Positions 24,998-33,644 of a DNA stretch of 64,000 nucleotides are shown in pieces (the stretch's first letter is position 1; each line of letters begins with the position of its first letter). The DNA lies in NCBI GenBank assembly GCA_965232595.1, contig OZ246983.1, forward strand, positions 4,960,001-5,024,000. Direction: 5' to 3'. Origin of the DNA: SZUA-309 sp965232595. GTDB lineage: Bacteria; Pseudomonadota; Gammaproteobacteria; Pseudomonadales; Azotimanducaceae. The position numbers were made by a program, and so were the translations under genes. Under the pieces are notes generated by a model. The model was not told the origin of the DNA. It did no database searches and was given only the letters and a program-made list of their open reading frames with translations.

Positions 24998-26410
24998 TCA
25001 AACTATGGTGAAGTAGATGACCGCCAGCGCCAGAACGATCTGAATGCAGAACGTCACCACCAGCAGGCCCTTGGCGAGCGGCCGGGGCTGAATCTCCTTC
25101 GGCAACCGCTTTGCCTGCAGGTACAGGGTGATCGCGCTCTGCACCGGCAGCATGATGGCTGCATAGCTGGCGGCAATGGTCACCATGAGCACGGGCCGCT
25201 GAAAGCCGGCGTACAGGCCAAGCCCGATGAAGGGCACGACGACGCAGTAGATGCGGATGATGCCGTAGCGGAGATCGAGCCGCTGTCGGGAGATGAAGCC
25301 GAGCTCGATCAGGTAGTCGGGCAGGTATCGCGCCCCGGCTGCCACCCCGGCAATGCTGCTCGAGTAGAGGATGCTGAAGGCGCCGATGGCGAACAGCCAG
25401 AGCGACCAGCCACCGAGCGTCTGGGTGAACATGTGGCTCAAGGCGGTGATGGTCTCGCTGCCGGCAGGCCGCTCGCCCATGGCGTGCAGCACGCCGGCGC
25501 CGAGAAAGTAAAAGGGAATCGTCGCGCAGGTGAGCAGGATCAGGGTGATCCAGATATCCGCGCGCAGCACCTTCAGCCAGCCGCGAGCCCGTGCGTACCA
25601 TTCCGGCGTGCCATCGTATCGACCGATCCTGGCGGGGTAACCCTTCTCGATGCACCAGTAGCTGTAGGCGGAAATCTCACCGGAGTTCACGCCGGTGTAG
25701 CCGTAGGCCGCAAGCGCGAGCACCGCAAAGCTGGTGGAGAACTCGAACTGGAAGCCGGCGACGATGTCCTCGAGCCGGGTGGCGTACTCGGTGGTCTGCA
25801 TCAGCAGCGCCCCCGTGACGGTCAGCGCGGTAAAGGTCATCACGAACAGCAGCATCACCTGCTCCAGACGCTGATAGCTGCCACTCGCCAGCAGGACGGC
25901 GGCAAGCACCGCCAGCACGGCTACCGCTACGAGCGGATCCAGATCCGGGAGGAATATGCCAACCGCCTGGCCAGCCCCGCCAATCAGCCCACCGAGCCCG
26001 GTCAGCCCGGTTGCAAAGCCGATCAGCCCGAGCGCGATCGGCCAGGAGAACGGGCCGCGCGGCCCCGGCAGCTTGCCCGGCATCCGGTTCAGTGCCCGAA
26101 GGTAGGTGTCGCCGCTCAGCACGATGTAGCGTGCCAGCTCGGCCTGGAGGATGGATTTGCTCCAACAGGAAAAGAGCACCCACCAGAGCATCACGTAGCC
26201 GACCGCGGCGCCCAGGCTGGCGGTCAGGATGATCTCGCCGGAGCCGACGATGGTCGCAGAGATGATGACGCTCGGCCCCAGATACTTGAGCGTTGCCCGC
26301 CAGCTCGCCGGCGGCGCTTCAATGGCGTTGTCCGGTTGCGTGTAGCCGTCCCTGGCGTCAGCGATGGAATCCGCCGGGTCCAAGCGTCCTCCTTCGCTGC
26401 CTGCAGACAA
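24998..26410 (-). CDS. Nramp-like transporter lacking the canonical metal-binding motifs
   Basis: This 470-residue protein has about 11 transmembrane helices and the Nramp overall pattern: 'LGPSVIISATIVGSGEIILTASLG' in TM1 and 'WWVLFSCWSKSILQAELARYIVLSG' following. True Nramp proteins carry D-P-G-N in TM1 and M-P-H in TM6 to hold Mn/Fe. Here TM1 reads VGSGE, and the TM6 region reads 'AYGYTGVNSGEISAYSYW', so the usual metal site is missing. It starts at TTG 26410, 13 bases after the acyl-CoA synthetase stop. Its cargo may not be a divalent metal; coexpression with the synthetase hints at an organic substrate, but this is speculative. Confidence 0.78.
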   Translation of the reverse strand: MSAGSEGGRLDPADSIADARDGYTQPDNAIEAPPASWRATLKYLGPSVIISATIVGSGEIILTASLGAAVGYVMLWWVLFSCWSKSILQAELARYIVLSGDTYLRALNRMPGKLPGPRGPFSWPIALGLIGFATGLTGLGGLIGGAGQAVGIFLPDLDPLVAVAVLAVLAAVLLASGSYQRLEQVMLLFVMTFTALTVTGALLMQTTEYATRLEDIVAGFQFEFSTSFAVLALAAYGYTGVNSGEISAYSYWCIEKGYPARIGRYDGTPEWYARARGWLKVLRADIWITLILLTCATIPFYFLGAGVLHAMGERPAGSETITALSHMFTQTLGGWSLWLFAIGAFSILYSSSIAGVAAGARYLPDYLIELGFISRQRLDLRYGIIRIYCVVVPFIGLGLYAGFQRPVLMVTIAASYAAIMLPVQSAITLYLQAKRLPKEIQPRPLAKGLLVVTFCIQIVLALAVIYFTIV

Positions 26411-26423
26411 CTGAGGGCGCTAC

Positions 26424-28055
26424 CTAAGCCGGAATGCCCAGCGATTCTCGAGCAAACGCGGTAATCGCCTTGTAGTCGGCTTTACCGTTGCTGGCCCGCT
26501 GCAGTTCGTCCTTCACCAGAATGCGTTTCGGCGTCTTGTAGCCGGCCAGGTGCTGGCGGGCATGGGCGCGCATCGCTTCTTCATCGAGCCCTTCCGCGCC
26601 ATCCGGCTGCACCACGGCGGTGACCATCTGTCCCCACTTGTCATCCGGCACGCCCACTACCAGGGCGTCGACGACGCCGGGGTAGGTTTTCAGCACCTCT
26701 TCCACTTCTTCCGGGTAGACCTTCTCGCCAGCAGTGTTGATGCAGACGCTACCTCGACCCATGAGGATCAGCGTGCCGTCCTCGGCCACCTTGCAGTAGT
26801 CGCCCGGCATGGAGTAGCGCACGCCATCGATGACCGGAAAGGTCTTCGCCGTTTTTTCTTCGTCTTTGTAGTAGCCGATGGGTATGGGCCCTGATTGGGC
26901 GACAAAGCCCGGCTCGTCGCTGCCCGGCTTCACCTCACGGAAGTCCTCCGTGAACACTTTGCAGTTCGGGCCGATCTGAAACCTGGCCACCTTGGTGCTG
27001 CCATCCGCCGTGGTCACCGAGCTGCCGAAGCCAACCCCTTCCGAAGCGCCAAAGGCGTCGGTGAGCGTCATGCCCTGGTTGTGCCGCAACAGACCTTCCT
27101 TCACCTCCGGGCTCCACATCACCCCGGAAGAGCGGATGGTGTGCAGCGAGCTGATGTCGTACCTGTCGGGGTTTTCGTCGAGCACCTTCAGCATCGGCTT
27201 GGCGAAGGCGTCGCCGACAATGGCCAGCGTGTTTGCCTTCGTCCGCTCGAGCACTTCGTAGAGCTCTTCAGGATCGAAGCTCGGGTGAGAAAGCGTGACG
27301 ATGGCGCCACCCGCCGACAGCGTGCCGATGGCGTTGAACAACCCGGTGCCGTGCATCAGCGGGCAGCAGGGGATGGCGATCCGGTACTCGTCGCCGGCGA
27401 GGCAATTGTCGATGTGCTGATCGATGGTCTCGGGCGGAACCAGATCGGGCGACTGCAGGGCGCCGGCGCCCATGGCCATCCAGTTGCCTTCGTGGGGCCA
27501 CATCACGCCCTTCGGCATGCCGGTGGTGCCACCGGTATAGAGGAAGAGCAGGTCGTCCCCGCTGCGCTCGATCCCGAGCGGCGCGCCATCCCCGGATGCG
27601 GCGATGGTTTCGTAGTCCTCCGCGAACGGCACTTCCGCAGCGCCAGGACCGCTCAGATCACCGATCTCGATCCAGCGGACCACGCCCGGGAGCCGGTCTT
27701 TCAGGGCCAGGACGTGACTGGCGAACTCACGGTCATACACCACGATCCGGGCGTCCGAGTTGTCCAGGATGTACCAGAGCTCGTCATCCACGTAGCGGTA
27801 GTTCACGTTCACGTGGGTCAGCCGGCCTTTGAAGCAGCCGCCGAGGGTTTCCATGTAGGCGTGGCTGTTGCGCATGTAGAACGCAACCTTGTCACCAGTG
27901 CTGACGCCGTGGCTCAGGAAATCCCTGGCCAGATTGTTCGAACGCTGGGTGAACTCCCCCCAGCTGATGGTCCGCTCACCGTGAACCAGACAGGGCCTGC
28001 TCTCCGGCACCCGTTCGCCCAGCCGATCCAGGATGTCTCCGTAGTTCCAACTCAT
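26424..28055 (-). CDS. Acyl-CoA synthetase (AMP-binding, FadD-like)
   Basis: This 543-residue ANL-superfamily ligase would adenylate a carboxylic acid and transfer it to CoA. The phosphate loop 'LYTGGTTGMPKGVMWPH' lies at about 172-188. The hinge and C-terminal domain show 'GRGSVCINTAGEKVYPEEVEE', and the catalytic Lys region is 'RASNGKADYKAI'. This is the FadD17/FadD19-like subgroup often associated with steroid side chains, though that is by style only. ATG 28055 is preferred over GTG 28067 because GGGAAGGGCG lies before it. The Nramp-like transporter follows, and the MFS gene at 28188 is divergent. Confidence 0.9.
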   Translation of the reverse strand: MSWNYGDILDRLGERVPESRPCLVHGERTISWGEFTQRSNNLARDFLSHGVSTGDKVAFYMRNSHAYMETLGGCFKGRLTHVNVNYRYVDDELWYILDNSDARIVVYDREFASHVLALKDRLPGVVRWIEIGDLSGPGAAEVPFAEDYETIAASGDGAPLGIERSGDDLLFLYTGGTTGMPKGVMWPHEGNWMAMGAGALQSPDLVPPETIDQHIDNCLAGDEYRIAIPCCPLMHGTGLFNAIGTLSAGGAIVTLSHPSFDPEELYEVLERTKANTLAIVGDAFAKPMLKVLDENPDRYDISSLHTIRSSGVMWSPEVKEGLLRHNQGMTLTDAFGASEGVGFGSSVTTADGSTKVARFQIGPNCKVFTEDFREVKPGSDEPGFVAQSGPIPIGYYKDEEKTAKTFPVIDGVRYSMPGDYCKVAEDGTLILMGRGSVCINTAGEKVYPEEVEEVLKTYPGVVDALVVGVPDDKWGQMVTAVVQPDGAEGLDEEAMRAHARQHLAGYKTPKRILVKDELQRASNGKADYKAITAFARESLGIPA

Positions 28056-28187
28056 CGCCCTTCCCACTGCATGAAACCGAACGGGCGAAATTACCCGGAA
28101 CCGCCTCCGCTTGCCAGTCGCCGCAGGGTTGCGGTTTGCCGGAGCGCCGGAGACACTGCGACTCGCACCTAGGGGGGAGAGGACTGA

Positions 28188-29537
28188 GTGCAGGCATTGC
28201 GCGCGCGATTCGAGGGCCGGCCGGGCTATAAGTGGTACGTGGTCGGCGTGCTGACCGCCGTCTACGCATCCAGCCAGGTGGATCGGCAGATCATGGCCAT
28301 CCTGCTGGAGCCGATCAAAATCGAGCTCGGCGCCAGCGATACGCAGATGGGGTTCCTGGTCGGGCTGACCTTCGCCATTTTCTACGCCACGCTGGGCATG
28401 CCCATCGCCATGTTGGCGGACCGCACCAACCGCCGGAACATCATCACCGCCGCCATCACCATCTGGTCCGGCATGACGGTGCTGTGCGGCTACGCGGCCA
28501 GCTTCGTGCAGCTGGCGCTGGCCCGCATCGGCGTTGGTATCGGTGAGGCCGGCTCCACCCCGCCATCACACTCCATTATTGCCGATCTGTTCCCGGCGGA
28601 GAGCCGTGGCACCGCCATGGGCGTGTTTGCGCTCGGCGTGAACATCGGCCTGTTGATCGCCTATCTCGCCGGCGGCTGGCTGTCGGAAAACTACGGCTGG
28701 CGGCTGACCTTCGTCATCGTCGGCGTGCCCGGCCTGCTGATCGCGGCCATCCTCTACTTCACCGTCGCCGAACCGCGCCGCGGCGGTGCCGAGCTGGCCG
28801 CGTCTAAGCCGCCCTCGTCACCGGACGAGCAGGGCGATGAAGCAAAGGCACCGGCTTTCCGGACCGTCGCCGGCCATATGTGGCGCGTTCGTTCCATCCG
28901 CCATCTCTGCCTCGGCTCGGCTCTGGCAGGCTTCATCGGCTACGGCTTCGTGCTCTGGATGCCGTCGTTTCTGGTCCGCTCACACGGCCTGTCGCCGACC
29001 GAAGTCGGGCTGATCCTGGCGTTGATGAGCGGTGTGGTCGGTTCCATGGGCACATTCACGGCGGGCAAACTGACGGACGTGCTCGCGCGCCGCGATATCC
29101 GCTGGCGCACCTGGGTGGTAGCGCTGGGCAAAGGCGGCTACGTGCCGTTCCTCGCTCTCGCTCTGTGGGTAGACGATCTCACCACGGCGCTGGTGCTCTA
29201 CCTGATCCCGGCGTTTTTTGGTGGCTTCTATCTGGCACCGACCTTCTCGTTGATCCAGAGCCTGGTCTCGCTGCGCATGCGCGCGCTCGCCTCCAGCATC
29301 ACGCTGTTCGTGCTGAACATCATCGGCATGGGCTTCGGGCCCCAACTGGTCGGCATCTTGAGCGATTACTTCGCCCCCGAGTACGGTCAGCACTCGCTGC
29401 GCATGGCGCTGATCGTGCTGAGCTTCCTGAACCTCTGGTGCGCCTACCACTACTTCACGGCCGGTCGCACGCTCGAGGTTGATCTCGACGAGGTCGCCAG
29501 CCAGGCTGATACCCCACCTGTGGAGAAAACCGCATGA
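28188..29537 (+). CDS. MFS transporter (spinster-like)
   Basis: This 449-residue, 12-helix transporter has 'YASSQVDRQIMAILLEPIK' in TM1 (the conserved Asp-Arg of Spinster/organic-acid MFS proteins), 'GMPIAMLADRTNRRNIITA' in loop 2-3, 'GEAGSTPPSHSIIADLFP' in TM4-5 and 'GTFTAGKLTDVLARRDIRWR' in loop 8-9. The start is GTG 28188, 3 bases after a GGGGGAGAGG site region. The lipoprotein gene begins within its stop (ATGA overlap). Divergent from the acyl-CoA synthetase, it probably imports the acid that is activated there. Confidence 0.87.
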   Translation: MQALRARFEGRPGYKWYVVGVLTAVYASSQVDRQIMAILLEPIKIELGASDTQMGFLVGLTFAIFYATLGMPIAMLADRTNRRNIITAAITIWSGMTVLCGYAASFVQLALARIGVGIGEAGSTPPSHSIIADLFPAESRGTAMGVFALGVNIGLLIAYLAGGWLSENYGWRLTFVIVGVPGLLIAAILYFTVAEPRRGGAELAASKPPSSPDEQGDEAKAPAFRTVAGHMWRVRSIRHLCLGSALAGFIGYGFVLWMPSFLVRSHGLSPTEVGLILALMSGVVGSMGTFTAGKLTDVLARRDIRWRTWVVALGKGGYVPFLALALWVDDLTTALVLYLIPAFFGGFYLAPTFSLIQSLVSLRMRALASSITLFVLNIIGMGFGPQLVGILSDYFAPEYGQHSLRMALIVLSFLNLWCAYHYFTAGRTLEVDLDEVASQADTPPVEKTA

Positions 29538-29968
29538 AGACCGTCACCCTGATGCTGCTCGCCACCTTGCTCAGCGGCTGCGACCTGATCCCGTTCTCCA
29601 GCGGCGAGCTGTCGGGGAGCCTCACGGAACCGCCCGCGGACTGGACGGCGGTTGCCAGCGAGGACGTGATCGAGCTGGAAACCAACCCCGCAGAACCCTA
29701 CTCGGTGAAGCTGTGGATCATCGGCCAGGGGGCGGATCTCTACGTGCACGCGGGCGCCAACCGGGCGACCTGGGTCGAGCACATCGAGCAGGACGACAAC
29801 GTCCGTCTGCTCATTGGCGAGTCACTCTACGAGCTGCGTGCCGTTCGCGTCGAGAGCGCGGAAGAGTTTGCAGCCTTCGCCGCTGTCTACGAAGAGAAGT
29901 ACGGCAATCGGCCTCGCAACGAGAACGTCAACGAGGCCTATCTGTTCAAGCTGCTGCCGCGCGGCTAG
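29534..29968 (+). CDS. Putative lipoprotein of unknown function
   Basis: This is a 144-residue protein. The N-terminus MKTVTLMLLATLLSGC is a classic lipoprotein signal with the modified Cys at 16. The mature part is acidic and rich in beta-type sequence, with 'AEPYSVKLWIIGQGADLYVHAG' and 'DNVRLLIGESLYELRAVRVES'. This resembles the split-barrel style of pyridoxamine-oxidase-like proteins (DUF2255-type) but without a recognisable cofactor site. It is translationally coupled to the MFS transporter and ends 4 bases inside the convergent dehydrogenase. No function can be assigned. Confidence 0.75.
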   Translation: MKTVTLMLLATLLSGCDLIPFSSGELSGSLTEPPADWTAVASEDVIELETNPAEPYSVKLWIIGQGADLYVHAGANRATWVEHIEQDDNVRLLIGESLYELRAVRVESAEEFAAFAAVYEEKYGNRPRNENVNEAYLFKLLPRG

Positions 29969-31101
29969 AAGCCTAGCAGCCGGGCGTAGCGGTCCCGGTG
30001 GAACGCCTGGTTGCCGTACAGAGACTCCAGCACCCGCGCCCGCTTCAGGTAGAAACCGGCATCGAACTCGTCCGTCATGCCGATGCCGCCATGAATCTGG
30101 ATCAGCTGGTTGGACATCTGATGCAGGAAGTCACCCACCCGGGCCTTGGACAGCGAGCAGAGCTGCGCGGCGTCGTCTGATCCCGCATCGATCGCCTGCA
30201 GCGCAGCCTCCGCGCAGGAGCGAGCCAGCTCGAGCTGAGTGAAGAGCTCAGCCGCCCGGTGACCGAGCGCCTGGAAGGAACCGATCACCCGGCCGAACTG
30301 CTCACGGGTCTTCAGATATTCCAGGGTCATGTCGAACGCCTGAGCCGCAGTACCAAGCATCTCCGCGCCGAGGCCCGCGCGGGCTCGGTCGAGCGTCTGC
30401 TCCAGCAGCTCACCGCCCTGATCCGCTTCGCCCAGCAACGCGTCAGCTGTCACCTCGACCCCATCGAACTGCAGGTTTGCATAACCCCGACTGTCCACCG
30501 TCGCTAGCCGCTCGCGGCCGATCCCGACCGAATCAGCTGGCACCAGGAACAGGCTGATGCCGTCCATGGAAGGCGCCTGGCCGCTGGTCCGGGCTGAGAC
30601 GACGAAGGTGGTGGCCGCCAGGCCCTCCACCACAAATGCCTTGCTGCCGGTCAGCTTGAAGCCGTCACCGCTCTTCTCAGCCGTCATGGCCGTAGTCGCC
30701 GGGGCGTGCCTGGGGCCTTCGTCGACGGCCAGCGTCAGGATCTCCGAGCCATCCACTATCTTCGGCAGCAGGCTCGACTTCTGGGCTTCGCTGCCGCCGA
30801 GCAGTACGGCTGAGGTACCGGCCAGGGCGGATGCAAACAGCGGCGAGGCGGTAAGCTGCCGGCCCAGCTCCTCCAGCACGACGCCAAAGGTCAGGTAGCC
30901 CAGGTCCGAGCCGCCGTAGGCTTCCGGGACCAGGATGCCCGTCCAGCCCATCTCGACCATGGACTCCCAGGTCGCCGGCGTAAATCCGGCCTCGGCGCCC
31001 GAATCGCGCATCTCCCGGAACTTCTGCACGGGTGCTTCGTCTCTCGCCCAGGCGCTGGCCTGGTCTCTGAGCATGGATTGTTCTTCTGTCAGTGCTGCCA
31101 T
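29965..31101 (-). CDS. Acyl-CoA dehydrogenase, small subunit of pair 2
   Basis: This 378-residue acyl-CoA dehydrogenase homologue has 'KTREQFGRVIGSFQALGHRAAELFTQLELARS' and 'QIHGGIGMTDEFDAGFYLKRARVLES', so the FAD-binding C-terminal domain is complete. At the place of the isovaleryl-type catalytic Glu it reads 'TLDRARA', with Asp rather than Glu. As in pair 1 it is probably the FAD-contributing rather than catalytic half of a heteromer. ATG 31101 (MAALTEEQ...) is the sensible start, 4 bases after the partner stop. It is the last gene of the crotonase-ACAD-ACAD operon behind the 33151-33164 palindrome. Confidence 0.88.
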   Translation of the reverse strand: MAALTEEQSMLRDQASAWARDEAPVQKFREMRDSGAEAGFTPATWESMVEMGWTGILVPEAYGGSDLGYLTFGVVLEELGRQLTASPLFASALAGTSAVLLGGSEAQKSSLLPKIVDGSEILTLAVDEGPRHAPATTAMTAEKSGDGFKLTGSKAFVVEGLAATTFVVSARTSGQAPSMDGISLFLVPADSVGIGRERLATVDSRGYANLQFDGVEVTADALLGEADQGGELLEQTLDRARAGLGAEMLGTAAQAFDMTLEYLKTREQFGRVIGSFQALGHRAAELFTQLELARSCAEAALQAIDAGSDDAAQLCSLSKARVGDFLHQMSNQLIQIHGGIGMTDEFDAGFYLKRARVLESLYGNQAFHRDRYARLLGF

Positions 31102-31105
31102 GTGC

Positions 31106-32314
31106 TTAGCCCTTCTGCGTGGTCTCGGGCAGCCCGAGAATGTTCTTGGAGATGATGTTGTTCTGAACTTCGTACGACCCGCCGTAGATGGACATGGCCT
31201 TGCCGCCCAGCCACTCGCGCACGGTGCCGAGCTCGGTCTCGGTGAAGTTTTCACCTTCCCAGCCGAGCCCCTGTGAGCCCATGAGCTCCAGGGTGAGTTC
31301 GGCCTTGGTCTGCGCAACCATGGTGGCCGAGTTCTTCAGAATCGAAGCCGCTGCGCTGACCTCGACGTTGCCTTTGGCTTCTGCCGTAATGCGCGCGATG
31401 GTCAGGCCGTGGGCCTTCGCGTCCATCAGGTGCGTGGTCACCCGGGTGCGCAGATCGGCGTCCGCCAGGGTGCCGTCTTCGTTGGTGCCGACATAGTTCT
31501 TGGCCATTTCCTGAATCGGCGTCGGCTTGGCGCCGGAAGCCGCCGTGCGGTTGCCGGTCTGGCTCTGCCGCTCGTGCTGCAGCAGGCGCTTGACCACCGT
31601 CCAGCCTTCGTTCAGCGGCCCGAGCAGGTCACGCTTCTCGGAGATCGCATCGTTGAAGAAGGTCTCGCAGAACGGCGAGGCGCCGGCGATCAGCTTGATC
31701 GGCCGGGTTTCCACCCCTTCCTGATCCATCGGCAACATGACGAAGCTGATCCCGTCCCGCTTCGGCTTGTCGGGATCCGTACGCACCACGGCGCCACACC
31801 ACTGAGAGATGTTCGCGCCTGAGGTCCAGATCTTCTGGCCGTTCAGAACGAAGTGGTCGCCGCTATCCACCGCCTTGGTCGACAGCGAAGCCAGGTCCGA
31901 GCCGGCATTGGGCTCAGACAGACCAAGGCACCAGCGCACCTGACCGCTGGCGATGCCAGGCAGGTGCCGCTCCTTCTGATCATCCGTTCCGTAGTCGAGC
32001 AGGGTCGGGCCGACCATGGTGATGCCCATGCCGGAGATCATGGAGATGTGGTTAAAAGCGCCCGCCTTGGTCAGCTCATCGTTGATGATGCGTGAGTGCG
32101 CCTGAGACAGGCCCGCACCGCCGTACTCTTTCGGCCAGGTGGGCGCGCCCCATCCCTGGCTGGCGAGGCGGTCGCGCCAGAGATCCATGTCCGCATCCAG
32201 GCTCGCTCTTTCTTCCGCCTCCATGCCGAGGCCCTTGCCTCGGAGCGACTCCGGAAAGTTGTCTGTAATCCAGGCGCGCGCTTCCTCGCGAAACGCATTC
32301 AGGTCATTGCTCAT
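31106..32314 (-). CDS. Acyl-CoA dehydrogenase, large (putative catalytic) subunit of pair 2
   Basis: This 402-residue acyl-CoA dehydrogenase has 'LGLSEPNAGSDLASLSTKAV' at 130-149, 'WTSGANISQWCGAVVRTD' at 163-180 and a putative catalytic Glu at E248 ('LLQHERQS'), the isovaleryl-CoA-type position, because the C-terminal MCAD-type site reads 'YGGSYEVQNNIISKNIL'. Domain order and length are normal. It lies 31 bases after the crotonase and 4 before the smaller dehydrogenase. With the 5989-8333 pair it makes two heteromeric dehydrogenases in one window, as in steroid and branched-chain catabolic clusters. Confidence 0.9.
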   Translation of the reverse strand: MSNDLNAFREEARAWITDNFPESLRGKGLGMEAEERASLDADMDLWRDRLASQGWGAPTWPKEYGGAGLSQAHSRIINDELTKAGAFNHISMISGMGITMVGPTLLDYGTDDQKERHLPGIASGQVRWCLGLSEPNAGSDLASLSTKAVDSGDHFVLNGQKIWTSGANISQWCGAVVRTDPDKPKRDGISFVMLPMDQEGVETRPIKLIAGASPFCETFFNDAISEKRDLLGPLNEGWTVVKRLLQHERQSQTGNRTAASGAKPTPIQEMAKNYVGTNEDGTLADADLRTRVTTHLMDAKAHGLTIARITAEAKGNVEVSAAASILKNSATMVAQTKAELTLELMGSQGLGWEGENFTETELGTVREWLGGKAMSIYGGSYEVQNNIISKNILGLPETTQKG

Positions 32315-32345
32315 AGCTGTCTCTCGTTACTTCTAAACTGGTGTT

Positions 32346-33134
32346 CTACTCGCCGGTGAACTTCGGCGGCCGTTTCTCGATGAAGGAGGCAAAACCCTCT
32401 CGGGAATCTTTGCTGGCGACCAGCAGGCGCTGGTTCGTCCACTCGTACTCCGCGAAGGTGGCCTGATCCATATCCGCCGAGCGCTGCAGCATGCGGCGCA
32501 GGAGCGTGTAGGCAAGCGGTGGCCCGTCGGCAATCATCCGGGCATAAGCCGTCGCCTCGGTCATCAGGTCGTTATCGGCGACCACGCGGTTGGCCAGACC
32601 CCAGTCCAGGCAGGTCTGAGCGTCCAGCAGCTCGCCCGAGTACATCAGGTCATAGGCCTTACCCATGCCGACGATCTTCGGCAGCCAGTATGCCGCGCCG
32701 TAGTCCGAGGCCAGCCCGCGGCGGATGAAGATGGAGCCCATCCGTGCCGACTCGCCGAGTATCCGCACGTCGCAGCAGGTGGCAATGCCGAAGCCGGCAC
32801 CTACAGCAGCACCGTTAACGGCGGCGATGATCGGCACCTCGCAGTTGGAGAAGGCTTCCACCGAGCGGGCCGAGGGCCCCTTCTGGTCAATGCGCGCCTT
32901 GCGGCTCGGCGTGCCGGAGCCCCGGCCGCCGCTACCCACGGCAGCGCCAGCGCAGAAGCCGCGGCCCGCGCCGGTCAGCAGCATGACGCGCACCTCGTCG
33001 TCGTTGCTGGCCCGGTCCAGCGCGTCAGACAATCCCTGGCTCACCCCTTCGCTGAGCGCGTTCATGCTATCGGGCTCATTCAGCGTGACGGTCAGCAGTC
33101 CATCATCAAGCTCGATCAGTACGGAATCCGACAT
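32346..33134 (-). CDS. Enoyl-CoA hydratase/isomerase (crotonase) family protein
   Basis: This 262-residue crotonase has 'RGFCAGAAVGSGGRG' and 'VNGAAVGAGFGIATCCDVRI' forming the oxyanion hole. The usual hydratase Glu pair is missing by eye: GAGFG replaces GGGCE, and 'MGSIFIRRGLASDYG' replaces the PE-containing strand. An Asp in 'LASDYGAAYWLPKIVG' lies where isomerases keep an acidic residue. An isomerase or lyase role is more likely than simple hydration. It is the first gene of the operon with the ACAD pair, and its start lies 16 bases from the shared palindrome. Confidence 0.87.
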   Translation of the reverse strand: MSDSVLIELDDGLLTVTLNEPDSMNALSEGVSQGLSDALDRASNDDEVRVMLLTGAGRGFCAGAAVGSGGRGSGTPSRKARIDQKGPSARSVEAFSNCEVPIIAAVNGAAVGAGFGIATCCDVRILGESARMGSIFIRRGLASDYGAAYWLPKIVGMGKAYDLMYSGELLDAQTCLDWGLANRVVADNDLMTEATAYARMIADGPPLAYTLLRRMLQRSADMDQATFAEYEWTNQRLLVASKDSREGFASFIEKRPPKFTGE

Positions 33135-33150
33135 CCTATCCCCATAGAAC

Positions 33151-33164
33151 TGAATTGAAATTCA
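33151..33164. promoter_or_regulatory. Operator-like palindrome TGAATT-GA-AATTCA
   Basis: A perfect 6-base-arm inverted repeat lies in the 90-base divergent gap between the crotonase-ACAD-ACAD operon and DUF35-thiolase. It is identical in its arms to 9350-9363. It sits only 16 bases before the crotonase ATG, so a bound protein would block transcription start or early elongation on that side. Both sites flank the same kinds of gene, which suggests one regulator for both. Confidence 0.65.
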
Positions 33165-33224
33165 ACTTCCTACTTTAACCGGCATACAATCGAGGCATCA
33201 ACAGAGCTTAGAGGAGGCCTGCGC

Positions 33225-33644
33225 GTGGCAGACCGATCGAAAATTCCTGTGCCCAAACCGACCCCGGAGACGGAGCACTTCTGGGCGGGTGCAAAAGCCG
33301 GTCAGCTGAAGCTGCAGCGCTGTAACGACTGCCACACCGTCTACTTTCCGCCCCGACCGTTCTGCCCGAGCTGCATCTCCAGAAACGTGGAAGTGTTCGA
33401 TGCTTCAGGCAAGGGGAAGCTCTACAGCTACGTGATCAACCAGCGGGAGCACCCCGCGCACGACGGCCCCTACTCGATTGCCGTGGTCGAGCTCGATGAA
33501 GGGCCGCGGATGATGACCAACATCGTCAACTGCGAGCAGACGCCAGAGGCGCTGCAGCTCGACATGCCGGTGGAGGTGACATTCGAGGAAATCACCGACG
33601 AGATCAGCCTGCCCTATTTCCAGCCAGAAGGAGCGAGCCAGTGA
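33225..33644 (+). CDS. DUF35 zinc-ribbon/OB-fold acyl-CoA-associated protein
   Basis: This is a 139-residue DUF35 protein. The N-terminal helix 'ETEHFWAGAKAGQLKLQRC' leads to a zinc ribbon with C33, C36, C47, C50. The OB-fold domain follows: 'KLYSYVINQREHPAHDGPYSIAVVEL', 'PVEVTFEEI'. Such proteins form a complex with thiolase-like partners: DUF35 with Ltp2 is the retro-aldolase of steroid side-chain degradation, and DUF35 with HMG-CoA synthase in archaea. The thiolase-like gene overlaps its stop (GTGA). The pairing with the partner is strong context. Confidence 0.88.
   Translation: MADRSKIPVPKPTPETEHFWAGAKAGQLKLQRCNDCHTVYFPPRPFCPSCISRNVEVFDASGKGKLYSYVINQREHPAHDGPYSIAVVELDEGPRMMTNIVNCEQTPEALQLDMPVEVTFEEITDEISLPYFQPEGASQ

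Noticed and set aside
31102..31317. Possible N-terminal extension of the small acyl-CoA dehydrogenase of pair 2
   Set aside because: It would overlap the end of the large subunit and is Arg/Pro/Ser-rich. ATG 31101 starts the normal dehydrogenase N-terminus.
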